Source of the DNA: Hippasteria phrygiana | Taxonomy: Eukaryota; Echinodermata; Asteroidea; Valvatida; Goniasteridae | Assembly (NCBI GenBank): GCA_037893225.1 | Contig: JAZGUH010000224.1 | Coordinates: forward strand, 62,001 to 126,000 | Length of the DNA: 64,000 nucleotides | Direction of reading: 5' to 3' | Shown: positions 1 through 12,547 of the stretch, piece after piece | How positions within the stretch are numbered: the stretch's first letter is position 1 | How the letters are laid out: every line of letters starts with the position of its first letter | Position numbers and translations under genes: made by a program | Notes under the pieces: model-generated | Databases searched by the model: none | Told to the model about the DNA's origin: nothing | What the model saw: only the letters and a program-made list of their open reading frames with translations

Positions 1-232
1 TTGATATTTCATGCAATTATGAATGAGTAAAGCAAGTCCATACCCCAGGGAATTTGACATGCATGGAGCAATAAATAGACGGTAACATGTACACAGATGT
101 TGGTCGGAAAGAAAATAAACATTGCGAGGTTTGAATTTTCTCCACAAGTTTTAACTCTAGGAAGCCGCCGATGATTGCAACATGTAGCGCCAGATCTAAG
201 CTATCCATACATGTCAAAATTACTGTATTTGG
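1..232 (+). repeat. Reference monomer (first copy) with internal landmarks
   Basis: I use this copy to define monomer phase. Landmarks: a short hairpin TTCAT-6 nt-ATGAA at 8-23; ccccaggg at 43-50; ATGCAT at 59-64; AATAAA at 70-75 and 114-119; ACATGT at 85-90, 180-185 and 209-214; a GC-rich stretch gccgccgatg at 174-183 minus a few bases either way; and one BglII-type AGATCT at 192-197. This copy is slightly atypical: it reads tggtcgg at 101-107 where the other copies read tggccgg. The recurring variable sites are the ttgata/tttata/atgata start, tatgaa/tatcaa near 21, ccatacc/catacc near 38, gtaacatgt/gtaatatgt near 83, aactctagg/aaatctagg/aactctaag near 153, agccgcc/aaccgcc/agccggc near 173, cagatct/catatct near 191 and actgtatt/aatgtatt/acagtatt/actgcatt near 222. 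Confidence 0.95.
53..218. repeat. Imperfect inverted repeat inside the monomer (first copy shown)
   Basis: The left arm at 53-67 reads TTTGACATGCATGGA. The right arm at 204-218 reads TCCATACATGTCAAA, whose reverse complement matches the left arm at 14 of 15 positions. Because monomers are tandem, arms alternate along the array with gaps of 136 bp and 66 bp. The bases just outside the 14-bp core (51-53 and 218-220) are both AAT. Nearly every monomer keeps both arms. The exceptions are the subfamily copies with cagtcatgg near 58,870, 59,798, 61,423 and 62,350, and the copies with ccatgg in place of gcatgg near 4,921 and 7,238. Whether the arms are functional, or a relic of a short inverted-repeat transposon, cannot be told from sequence alone. 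Confidence 0.75.
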
Positions 233-2795
233 TTGATATTTCATGCAATTATGAATGAGTAAAGCAAGTCCATACCCCAGGGAATTTGACATGCATGGAG
301 CAATAAATAGACGGTAACATGTACACAGATGTTGGCCGGAAAGAAAATAAACATTGCGAGGTTTGAATTTTCTCCACAAGTTTTAAATCTAGGAAGCCGC
401 CGATGATTGCAACATGTAGCGCCAGATCTAAGCTACCCATACATGTCAAAATTACTGTATTTGGTTGATATTTCATGCAATTATGAATGAGTAAAGCAAG
501 TCCATACCCCAGGGAATTTGACATGCATGGAGCAATAAATAGACGGTAATATGTACACAGATGTTGGCCGGAAAGAAAATAAACATTGCGAGGTTTGAAT
601 TTTCTCCACAAGTTTTAACTCTAGGAAGCCGCCGATGATTGCAACATGTAGCGCCAGATCTAAGCTATCCATACATGTCAAAATTACTGTATTTGGTTTA
701 TATTTCATGCAATTATGAATGAGTAAAGCAAGTCATACCCCAGGGAATTTGACATGCATGGAGCAATAAATAGACGGTAATATGTACACAGATGTTGGCC
801 GGAAAGAAAATAAACATTGCGAGGTTTGAATTTTCTCCACAAGTTTTAACTCTAAGAAGCCGCCGATGATTGCAACATGTAGCGCCAGATCTAAGCTATC
901 CATACATGTCAAAATTACTGTATTTGGTTTATATTTCATGCAATTATGAATGAGTAAAGCAAGTCATACCCCAGGGAATTTGACATGCATGGAGCAATAA
1001 ATAGACGGTAACATGTACACAGATGTTGGCCGGAAAGAAAATAAACATTGCGAGGTTTGAATTTTCTCCACAAGTTTTAACTCTAGGAAGCCGCCGATGA
1101 TTGCAACATGTAGCGCCAGATCTAAGCTATCCATACATGTCAAAATTACTGTATTTGGTTGATATTTCATGCAATTATGAATGAGTAAAGCAAGTCCATA
1201 CCCCAGGGAATTTGACATGCATGGAGCAATAAATAGACGGTAACATGTACACAGATGTTGGCCGGAAAGAAAATAAACATTGCGAGGTTTGAATTTTCTC
1301 CACAAGTTTTAAATCTAGGAAGCCGCCGATGATTGCAACATGTAGCGCCAGATCTAAGCTATCCATACATGTCAAAATTACTGTATTTGGTTGATATTTC
1401 ATGCAATTATGAATGAGTAAAGCAAGTCCATACCCCAGGGAATTTGACATGCATGGAGCAATAAATAGACGGTAATATGTACACAGATGTTGGCCGGAAA
1501 GAAAATAAACATTGCGAGGTTTGAATTTTCTCCACAAGTTTTAACTCTAGGAAGCCGCCGATGATTGCAACATGTAGCGCCAGATCTAAGCTATCCATAC
1601 ATGTCAAAATTACTGTATTTGGTTGATATTTCATGCAATTATGAATGAGTAAAGCAAGTCATACCCCAGGGAATTTGACATGCATGGAGCAATAAATAGA
1701 CGGTAACATGTACACAGATGTTGCCGGAAAGAAAATAAACATTGCGAGGTTTGAATTTTCTCCACAAGTTTTAACTCTAGGAAGCCGCCGATGATTGCAA
1801 CATGTAGCGCCAGATCTAAGCTATCCATACATGTCAAAATTACTGTATTTGGTTGATATTTCATGCAATTATGAATGAGTAAAGCAAGTCCATACCCCAG
1901 GGAATTTGACATGCATGGAGCAATAAATAGACGGTAACATGTACACAGATGTTGGCCGGAAAGAAAATAAACATTGCGAGGTTTGAATTTTCTCCACAAG
2001 TTTTAACTCTAGGAAGCCGCCGATGATTGCAACATGTAGCGCCAGATCTAAGCTATCCATACATGTCAAAATTACTGTATTTGGTTGATATTTCATGCAA
2101 TTATGAATGAGTAAAGCAAGTCCATACCCCAGGGAATTTGACATGCATGGAGCAATAAATAGACGGTAATATGTACACAGATGTTGGCCGGAAAGAAAAT
2201 AAACATTGCGAGGTTTGAATTTTCTCCACAAGTTTTAAATCTAGGAAGCCGCCGATGATTGCAACATGTAGCGCCAGATCTAAGCTACCCATACATGTCA
2301 AAATTACTGTATTTGGTTGATATTTCATGCAATTATGAATGAGTAAAGCAAGTCCATACCCCAGGGAATTTGACATGCATGGAGCAATAAATAGACGGTA
2401 ATATGTACACAGATGTTGGCCGGAAAGAAAATAAACATTGCGAGGTTTGAATTTTCTCCACAAGTTTTAACTCTAGGAAGCCGCCGATGATTGCAACATG
2501 TAGCGCCAGATCTAAGCTATCCATACATGTCAAAATTACTGTATTTGGTTGATATTTCATGCAATTATGAATGAGTAAAGCAAGTCATACCCCAGGAAAT
2601 TTGACATGCATGGAGCAATAAATAGACGGTAACATGTACACAGATGTTGGCCGGAAAGAAAATAAACATTGCGAGGTTTGAATTTTCTCCACAAGTTTTA
2701 ACTCTAGGAAGCCGCCGATGATTGCAACATGTAGCGCCAGATCTAAGCTATCCATACATGTCAAAATGACTGTATTTGGTTGATATTTCATGCAA

Positions 2796-5114
2796 TTATG
2801 AATGAGTAAAGCAAGTCCATACCCCAGGGAATTTGACATGCATGGAGCAATAAATAGACGGTAACATGTACACAGATGTTGGCCGGAAAGAAAATAAACA
2901 TTGCGAGGTTTGAATTTTCTCCACAAGTTTTAACTCTAGGAAGCCGCCGATGATTGCAACATGTAGCGCCAGATCTAAGCTATCCATACATGTCAAAATT
3001 ACTGTATTTGGTTTATATTTCATGCAATTATGAATGAGTAAAGCAAGTCATACCCCAGGGAATTTGACATGCATGGAGCAATAAATAGACGGTAATATGT
3101 ACACAGATGTTGGCCGGAAAGAAAATAAACATTGCGAGGTTTGAATTTTCTCCACAAGTTTTAACTCTAAGAAGCCGCCGATGATTGCAACATGTAGCGC
3201 CAGATCTAAGCTATCCATACATGTCAAAATTACTGTATTTGGTTGATATTTCATGCAATTATGAATGAGTAAAGCAAGTCCATACCCCAGGGAATTTGAC
3301 ATGCATGGAGCAATAAATAGACGGTAACATGTACACAGATGTTGGCCGGAAAGAAAATAAACATTGCGAGGTTTGAATTTTCTCCACAAGTTTTAACTCT
3401 AGGAAGCCGCCGATGATTGCAACATGTAGCGCCAGATCTAAGCTATCCATACATGTCAAAATAACTGTATTTGGTTGATATTTCATGCAATTATGAATGA
3501 GTAAAGCAAGTCCATACCCCAGGGAATTTGACATGCATGGAGCAATAAATATACGGTAACATGTACACAGATGTTGGCCGGAAAGAAAATAAACATTGCG
3601 AGGTTTGAATTTTCTCCACAAGTTTTAAATCTAGGAAGCCGCCGATGATTGCAACATGTAGCGCCAGATCTAAGCTATCCATACATGTCAAAATTACTGT
3701 ATTTGGTTGATATTTCATGCAATTATGAATGAGTAAAGCAAGTCCATACCCCAGGGAATTTGACATGCATGGAGCAATAAATAGACGGTAATATGTACAC
3801 AGATCTTGGCCGGAAAGAAAATAAACATTGCGAGGTTTGAATTTTCTCCACAAGTTTTAACTCTAGGAAGCCGCCGATGATTGCAACATGTAGCGCCAGA
3901 TCTAAGCTATCCATACATGTCAAAATTACTGTATTTGGTTGATATTTCATGCAATTATGAATGAGTAAAGCAAGTCCATACCCCAGGGAATTTGACATGC
4001 ATGGAGCAATAAATAGACGGTAACATGTACACAGATGTTGGCCGGAAAGAAAATAAACATTGCGAGGTTTGAATTTTCTCCACAAGTTTTAACTCTAGGA
4101 AGCCGCCGATGATTGCAACATGTAGCGCCAGATCTAAGCTATCCATACATGTCAAAATTACTGTATTTGGTTTATATTTCATGCAATTATGAATGAGTAA
4201 AGCAAGTCATACCCCAGGGAATTTGACATGCATGGAGCAATAAATAGACGGTAATATGTACACAGATGTTGGCCGGAAAGAAAATAAACATTGCGAGGTT
4301 TGAATTTTCTCCACAAGTTTTAACTCTAAGAAGCCGCCGATGATTGCAACATGTAGCGCCAGATCTAAGCTATCCATACATGTCAAAATTACTGTATTTG
4401 GTTGATATTTCATGCAATTATGAATGAGTAAAGCAAGTCCATACCCCAGGGAATTTGACATGCATGGAGCAATAAATAGACGGTAACATGTACACAGATG
4501 TTGGCCGGAAAGAAAATAAACATTGCGAGGTTTGAATTTTCTCCACAAGTTTTAACTCTAGGAAGCCGCCGATGATTGCAACATGTAGCGCCAGATCTAA
4601 GCTATCCATACATGTCAAAATAACTGTATTTGGTTGATATTTCATGCAATTATGAATGAGTAAAGCAAGTCCATACCCCAGGGAATTTGACATGCATGGA
4701 GCAATAAATATACGGTAACATGTACACAGATGTTGGCCGGAAAGAAAATAAACATTGCGAGGTTTGAATTTTCTCCACAAGTTTTAAATCTAGGAAGCCG
4801 CCGATGATTGCAACATGTAGCGCCAGATCTAAGCTATCCATACATGTCAAAATTACTGTATTTGGTTGATATTTCATGCAATTATGAATGAGTAAAGCAA
4901 GTCCATACCCCAGGGAATTTGACATCCATGGAGCAATAAATAGACGGTAATATGTACACAGATGTTGGCCGGAAAGAAAATAAACATTGCGAGGTTTGAA
5001 TTTTCTCCACAAGTTTTAACTCTAGGAAGCCGCCGATGATTGCAACATGTAGCGCCAGATCTAAGCTATCCATACATGTCAAAATTACTGTATTTGGTTG
5101 ATATTTCATGCAAT
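2796..5114 (+). repeat. 5-mer tandem duplication, unit 1,159 bp
   Basis: Two consecutive five-monomer units, about 2,796-3,954 and 3,955-5,113, share the same order of variants: a normal monomer with a tttata start following, an agtcatacc/gtaatatgt/ctaag copy, a copy ending in the rare aaaataactg (3,460 and about 4,619), and a copy with the rare tatacgg (about 3,550 and 4,709). The unit is 5 x 232 minus 1. The fifth monomers differ: the first copy has cagatcttgg near 3,803 and the second has gacatccatgg at 4,921. Confidence 0.75.
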
Positions 5115-6523
5115 TATGAATGAGTAAAGCAAGTCATACCCCAGGGAATTTGACATGCATGGAGCAATAAATAGACGGTAACATGTACACAGATCTTGGC
5201 CGGAAAGAAAATAAACATTGCGAGGTTTGAATTTTCTCCACAAGTTTTAAATCTAGGAAGCCGCCGATGATTGCAACATGTAGCGCCAGATCTAAGCTAT
5301 CCATACATGTCAAAATTACTGTATTTGGTTGATATTTCATGCAATTATGAATGAGTAAAGCAAGTCCATACCCCAGGGAATTTGACATGCATGGAGCAAT
5401 AAATAGACGGTAACATGTACACAGATGTTGGCCGGAAAGAAAATAAACATTGCGAGGTTTGAATTTTCTCCACAAGTTTTAACTCTAGGAAGCCGCCGAT
5501 GATTGCAACATGTAGCGCCATATCTAAGCTATCCATACATGTCAAAATTACTGTATTTGGTTGATATTTCATGCAATTATGAATGAGTAAAGCAAGTCCA
5601 TACCCCAGGGAATTTGACATGCATGGAGCAATAAATAGACGGTAACATGTACACAGATGTTGGCCGGAAAGAAAATAAACATTGCGAGGTTTGAATTTTC
5701 TCCACAAGTTTTAACTCTAGGAAACCGCCGATGATTGCAACATGTAGCGCCAGATCTAAGCTATCCATACATGTCAAAATTACTGTATTTGGTTGATATT
5801 TCATGCAATTATGAATGAGTAAAGCAAGTCCATACCCCAGGGAATTTGACATGCATGGAGCAATAAATAGACGGTAACATGTACACAGATGTTGGCCGGA
5901 AAGAAAATAAACATTGCGAGGTTTGAATTTTCTCCACAAGTTTTAAATCTAGGAAGCCGCCGATGATTGCAACATGTAGCGCCAGATCTAAGCTATCCAT
6001 ACATGTCAAAATTACTGTATTTGGTTGATATTTCATGCAATTATGAATGAGTAAAGCAAGTCCATACCCCAGGGAATTTGACATGCATGGAGCAATAAAT
6101 AGACGGTAATATGTACACAGATGTTGGCCGGAAAGAAAATAAACATTGCGAGGTTTGAATTTTCTCCACAAGTTTTAACTCTAGGAAGCCGCCGATGATT
6201 GCAACATGTAGCGCCAGATCTAAGCTATCCATACATGTCAAAATTACTGTATTTGGTTTATATTTCATGCAATTATGAATGAGTAAAGCAAGTCATACCC
6301 CAGGGAATTTGACATGCATGGAGCAATAAATAGACGGTAACATGTACACAGATGTTGGCCGGAAAGAAAATAAACATTGCGAGGTTTGAATTTTCTCCAC
6401 AAGTTTGAACTCTAGGCAGCCGCCGATGATTGCAACATGTAGGGCCAGATCTAAGCTATACATACATGTCAAAATTACTGTATTTGGTTTATATTTCATG
6501 CAATTATGAATGAGTAAAGCAAG

Positions 6524-7662
6524 TCATACCCCAGGGAATTTGACATGCATGGAGCAATAAATAGACGGTAATATGTACACAGATGTTGGCCGGAAAGAAA
6601 ATAAACATTGCGAGGTTTGAATTTTCTCCACAAGTTTTAACTCTAAGAAGCCGCCGATGATTGCAACATGTAGCGCCAGATCTAAGCTATCCATACATGT
6701 CAAAATTACTGTATTTGGTTGATATTTCATGCAATTATGAATGAGTAAAGCAAGTCCATACCCCAGGGAATTTGACATGCATGGAGCAATAAATAGACGG
6801 TAACATGTACACAGATGTTGGCCGGAAAGAAAATAAACATTGCGAGGTTTGAATTTTCTCCACAAGTTTTAACTCTAGGAAGCCGCCGATGATTGCAACA
6901 TGTAGCGCCATATCTAAGCTATCCATACATGTCAAAATAACTGTATTTGGTTGATATTTCATGCAATTATGAATGAGTAAAGCAAGTCCATACCCCAGGG
7001 AATTTGACATGCATGGAGCAATAAATATACGGTAACATGTAGACAGATGTTGGCCGGAAAGAAAATAAACATTGCGAGGTTTGAATTTTCTCCACAAGTT
7101 TTAAATCTAGGAAGCCGCCGATGATTGCAACATGTAGCGCCAGATCTAAGCTATCCATACATGTCAAAATTACTGTATTTGGTTGATATTTCATGCAATT
7201 ATGAATGAGTAAAGCAAGTCCATACCCCAGGGAATTTGACATCCATGGAGCAATAAATAGACGGTAATATGTACACAGATGTTGGCCGGAAAGAAAATAA
7301 ACATTGCGAGGTTTGAATTTTCTCCACAAGTTTTAACTCTAGGAAGCCGCCGATGATTGCAACATGTAGCGCCAGATCTAAGCTATCCATACATGTCAAA
7401 ATTACTGTATTTGGTTGATATTTCATGCAATTATGAATGAGTAAAGCAAGTCATACCCCAGGGAATTTGACATGCATGGAGCAATAAATAGACGGTAACA
7501 TGTACACAGATGTTGGCCGGAAAGAAAATAAACATTGCGAGGTTTGAATTTTCTCCACAAGTTTTAACTCTAGGAAGCCGCCGATGATTGCAACATGTAG
7601 CGCCAGATCTAAGCTATCCATACATGTCAAAATTACTGTATTTGGTTGATATTTCATGCAAT
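6524..7662 (+). repeat. Displaced copy of 4,207-5,345 (offset 2,317 bp)
   Basis: The five-monomer run with aaaataactg (about 6,936), tatacgg (about 7,027) and gacatccatgg (7,238) repeats the run at about 4,207-5,345. The offset is 2,317 bp, ten monomers less three bases. This copy has private changes: catatct in place of cagatct at about 6,909 and gtagacag for gtacacag near 7,038. Between the two copies (5,345-6,523) lie differently marked monomers, including one with catatct near 5,519, one with aaaccgcc near 5,722, and one at 6,293-6,500 with several private changes (tttgaact, aggcagcc, tagggcc, ctatacat). Confidence 0.75.
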
Positions 7663-10600
7663 TATGAATGAGTAAAGCAAGTCCATACCCCAGGGAATTT
7701 GACATGCATGGAGCAATAAATAGACGGTAACATGTACACAGATCTTGGCCGGAAAGAAAATAAACATTGCGAGGTTTGAATTTTCTCCACAAGTTTTAAA
7801 TCTAGGAAGCCGCCGATGATTGCAACATGTAGCGCCAGATCTAAGCTATCCATACATGTCAAAATTACTGTATTTGGTTGATATTTCATGCAATTATGAA
7901 TGAGTAAAGCAAGTCCATACCCCAGGGAATTTGACATGCATGGAGCAATAAATAGACGGTAATATGTACACAGATGTTGGCCGGAAAGAAAATAAACATT
8001 GCGAGGTTTGAATTTTCTCCACAAGTTTTAACTCTAGGAAGCCGCCGATGATTGCAACATGTAGCGCCAGATCTAAGCTATCCATACATGTCAAAATTAC
8101 TGTATTTGGTTGATATTTCATGCAATTATGAATGAGTAAAGCAAGTCATACCCCAGGGAATTTGACATGCATGGAGCAATAAATAGACGGTAACATGTAC
8201 ACAGATGTTGGCCGGAAAGAAAATAAACATTGCGAGGTTTGAATTTTCTCCACAAGTTTTAACTCTAGGAAGCCGCCGATGATTGCAACATGTAGCGCCA
8301 GATCTAAGCTATCCATACATGTCAAAATTACTGTATTTGGTTGATATTTCATGCAATTATGAATGAGTAAAGCAAGTCCATACCCCAGGGAATTTGACAT
8401 GCATGGACCAATAAATAGACGGTAACATGTACACAGATGTTGGCCGGAAAGAAAATAAACATTGCGAGGTTTGAATTTTCTCCACAAGTTTTAACTCTAG
8501 GAAACCGCCGATGATTGCAACATGTAGCGCCAGATCTAAGCTATCCATACATGTCAAAATTACTCTATTTGGTTGATATTTCATGCAATTATGAATGAGT
8601 AAAGCAAGTCCATACCCCAGGGAATTTGACATGCATGGAGCAATAAATAGACGGTAACATGTACACAGATGTTGGCCGGAAAGAAAATAAACATTGCGAG
8701 GTTTGAATTTTCTCCACAAGTTTTAAATCTAGGAAGCCGCCGATGATTGCAACATGTAGCGCCAGATCTAAGCTATCCATACATGTCAAAATTACTGTAT
8801 TTGGTTGATATTTCATGCAATTATGAATGAGTAAAGCAAGTCCATACCCCAGGGAATTTGACATGCATGGAGCAATAAATAGACGGTAATATGTACACAG
8901 ATGTTGGCCGGAAAGAAAATAAACATTGCGAGGTTTGAATTTTCTCCACAAGTTTTAACTCTAGGAAGCCGCCGATGATTGCAACATGTAGCGCCAGATC
9001 TAAGCTATCCATACATGTCAAAATTACTGTATTTGGTTTATATTTCATGCAATTATGAATGAGTAAAGCAAGTCATACCCCAGGGAATTTGACATGCATG
9101 GAGCAATAAATAGACGGTAACATGTACACAGATGTTGGCCGGAAAGAAAATAAACATTGCGAGGTTTGAATTTTCTCCACAAGTTTTAACTCTAGGAAGC
9201 CGCCGATGATTGCAACATGTAGCGCCAGATCTAAGCTATCCATACATGTCAAAATTACTGTATTTGGTTGATATTTCATGCAATTATGAATGAGTAAAGC
9301 AAGTCCATACCCCAGGGAATTTGACATGCATGGAGCAATAAATAGACGGTAACATGTACACAGATGTTGGCCGGAAAGAAAATAAACATTGCGAGGTTTG
9401 AATTTTCTCCACAAGTTTTAACTCTAGGAAGCCGCCGATGATTGCAACATGTAGCGCCAGATCTAAGCTATCCATACATGTCAAAATTACTGTATTTGGT
9501 TTATATTTCATGCAATTATGAATGAGTAAAGCAAGTCATACCCCAGGGAATTTGACATGCATGGAGCAATAAATAGACGGTAATATGTACACAGATGTTG
9601 GCCGGAAAGAAAATAAACATTGCGAGGTTTGAATTTTCTCCACAAGTTTTAACTCTAGGAAGCCGCCGATGATTGCAACATGTAGCGCCAGATCTAAGCT
9701 ATCCATACATGTCAAAATTACCGTATTTGGTTGATATTTCATGCAATTATGAATGAGTAAAGCAAGTCCATACCCCAGGGAATTTGACATGCATGGAGCA
9801 ATAAATAGACGGTAACATGTACACAGATGTTGGCCGGAAAGAAAATAAACATTGCGAGGTTTGAATTTTCTCCACAAGTTTTAAATCTAGGAAGCCGCCG
9901 ATGATTGCAACATGTAGCGCCAGATCTAAGCTATCCATACATGTCAAAATTACTGTATTTGGTTGATATTTCATGCAATTATGAATGAGTAAAGCAAGTC
10001 CATACCCCAGGGAATTTGACATGCATGGAGCAATAAATAGACGGTAACATGTACACAGATGTTGGCCGGAAAGAAAATAAACATTGCGAGGTTTGAATTT
10101 TCTCCACAAGTTTTAACTCTAGGAAGCCGCCGATGATTGCAACATGTAGCGCCAGATCTAAGCTATCCATACATGTCAAAATTACTGTATTTGGTTGATA
10201 TTTCATGCAATTATGAATGAGTAAAGCAAGTCCATACCCCAGGGAATTTGACATGCATGGAGCAATAAATAGACGGTAACATGTACACAGATGTTGGCCG
10301 GAAAGAAAATAAACATTGCGAGGTTTGAATTTTCTCCACAAGTTTTAACTCTAGGAAGCCGCCGATGATTGCAACATGTAGCGCCAGATCTAAGCTATCC
10401 ATACATGTCAAAATTACTGTATTTGGTTTATATTTCATGCAATTATGAATGAGTAAAGCAAGTCATACCCCAGGGAATTTGACATGCATGGAGCAATAAA
10501 TAGACGGTAATATGTACGCAGATGTTGGCCGGAAAGAAAATAAACATTGCGAGGTTTGAATTTTCTCCACAAGTTTTAACTCTAAGAAGCCGCCGATGAT

Positions 10601-12547
10601 TGCAACATGTAGCGCCAGATCTAAGCTATCCATACATGTCAAAATTACTGTATTTGGTTGATATTTCATGCAATTATGAATGAGTAAAGCAAGTCCATAC
10701 CCCAGGGAATTTGACATGCATGGAGCAATAAATAGACGGTAACATGTACACAGATGTTGGCCGGAAAGAAAATAAACATTGCGAGGTTTGAATTTTCTCC
10801 ACAAGTTTTAACTCTAGGAAGCCGCCGATGATTGCAACATGTAGCGCCAGATCTAAGCTATCCATACATGTCAAAATTACTGTATTTGGTTGATATTTCA
10901 TGCAATTATGAATGAGTAAAGCAAGTCCATACCCCAGGGAATTTGACATGCATGGAGCAATAAATAGACGGTAACATGTACACAGATGTTGGCCGGAAAG
11001 AAAATAAACATTGCGAGGTTTGAATTTTCTCCACAAGTTTTAAATCTAGGAAGCCGCCGATGATTGCAACATGTAGCGCCAGATCTAAGCTATCCATACA
11101 TGTCAAAATTACTGTATTTGGTTGATATTTCATGCAATTATGAATGAGTAAAGCAAGTCCATACCCCAGGGAATTTGACATGCATGGAGCAATAAATAGA
11201 CGGTAATATGTACACAGATGTTGGCCGGAAAGAAAATAAACATTGCGAGGTTTGAATTTTCTCCACAAGTTTTAACTCTAGGAAGCCGCCGATGATTGCA
11301 ACATGTAGCGCCAGATCTAAGCTATCCATACATGTCAAAATTACTGTATTTGGTTGATATTTCATGCAATTATGAATGAGTAAAGCAAGTCCATACCCCA
11401 GGGAATTTGACATGCATGGAGCAATAAATAGACGGTAACATGTACACAGATGTTGGCCGGAAAGAAAATAAACATTGCGAGGTTTGAATTTTCTCCACAA
11501 GTTTTAACTCTAGGAAGCCGCCGATGATTGCAACATGTAGCGCCAGATCTAAGCTATCCATACATGTCAAAATTACTGTATTTGGTTTATATTTCATGCA
11601 ATTATGAATGAGTAAAGCAAGTCATACCCCAGGGAATTTGACATGCATGGAGCAATAAATAGACGGTAATATGTACACAGATGTTGGCCGGAAAGAAAAT
11701 AAACATTGCGAGGTTTGAATTTTCTCCACAAGTTTTAACTCTAAGAAGCCGCCGATGATTGCAACATGTAGCGCCAGATCTAAGCTATCCATACATGTCA
11801 AAATTACTGTATTTGGTTTATATTTCATGCAATTATGAATGAGTAAAGCAAGTCCATACCCCAGGGAATTTGACATGCATGGAGCAATAAATAGACGGTA
11901 ACATGTACACAGATGTTGGCCGGAAAGAAAATAAACATTGCGAGGTTTGAATTTTCTCCACAAGTTTTAAATCTAGGAAGCCGCCGATGATTGCAACATG
12001 TAGCGCCAGATCTAAGCTATCCATACATGTCAAAATTACTGTATTTGGTTGATATTTCATGCAATTATGAATGAGTAAAGCAAGTCCATACCCCAGGGAA
12101 TTTGACATGCATGGAGCAATAAATAGACGGTAATATGTACACAGATGTTGGCCGGAAAGAAAATAAACATTGCGAGGTTTGAATTTTCTCCACAAGTTTT
12201 AACTCTAGGAAGCCGCCGATGATTGCAACATGTAGCGCCAGATCTAAGCTATCCATACATGTCAAAATTACTGTATTTGGTTTATATTTCATGCAATTAT
12301 GAATGAGTAAAGCAAGTCATACCCCAGGGAATTTGACATGCATGGAGCAATAAATAGACGGTAATATGTACACAGATGTTGGCCGGAAAGAAAATAAACA
12401 TTGCGAGGTTTGAATTTTCTCCACAAGTTTTAACTCTAGGAAGCCGCCGATGATTGCAACATGTAGCGCCAGATCTAAGCTATCCATACATGTCAAAATT
12501 ACTGTATTTGGTTTATATTTCATGCAATTATGAATGAGTAAAGCAAG
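7662..12547 (+). repeat. Mosaic stretch of ordinary monomers
   Basis: About 21 monomers without one dominant higher-order unit. The run from about 8,357 to 9,072 matches 5,577-6,292 at an offset of 2,780 bp, tied by aaaccgcc at 5,722 and 8,502. Copies with a tttata start plus agtcatacc recur near 9,073, 9,536, 10,463, 11,622, 12,317 and 12,548. Private changes include gaccaat near 8,407, actctatt near 8,564, accgtatt near 9,720 and tacgcag near 10,516. The monomer starting near 11,818 combines a tttata start with the undeleted agtccatacc, an unusual pairing also seen in the 58.8-63 kb subfamily. Confidence 0.7.

Larger units (their letters stand above)
1..2560 (+). repeat. 8-mer duplication, offset 1,852 bp
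   Basis: The rare variant gctaccc appears only at about 432 and 2,284, 1,852 bp apart. This equals eight monomers less four single-base losses: three agtcatacc copies and the G loss at about 1,720. Neighbouring diagnostic sites (aaatct followed by a gtaatatgt monomer) match at the same offset from about 17 to 700 and from 1,869 to 2,560. The second copy is partial: after about 2,580 the order of variants differs. A one-base change, ccaggaaat for ccagggaat, marks 2,594. Confidence 0.75.

Noticed and set aside
8..23. Functional hairpin TTCAT-gcaatt-ATGAA
   Set aside because: The stem is only 5 bp, is common by chance in AT-rich DNA, and is weakened in the tatcaatg variants without any visible compensating change.
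101..138. Pol III A-box-like tggccggaaag and B-box-like ggtttgaattt, suggesting a tRNA-derived SINE
   Set aside because: The A-box match has one mismatch and the B-box match only about 8 of 11. The spacing is short and there is no tRNA-like body or terminator run, so chance is the better explanation.
1..232. 5S rRNA, tRNA or snRNA gene repeat
   Set aside because: A unit of 232 bp could fit a 5S gene cluster, but no 5S internal-control sequence, tRNA cloverleaf or snRNA motif is visible on either strand.
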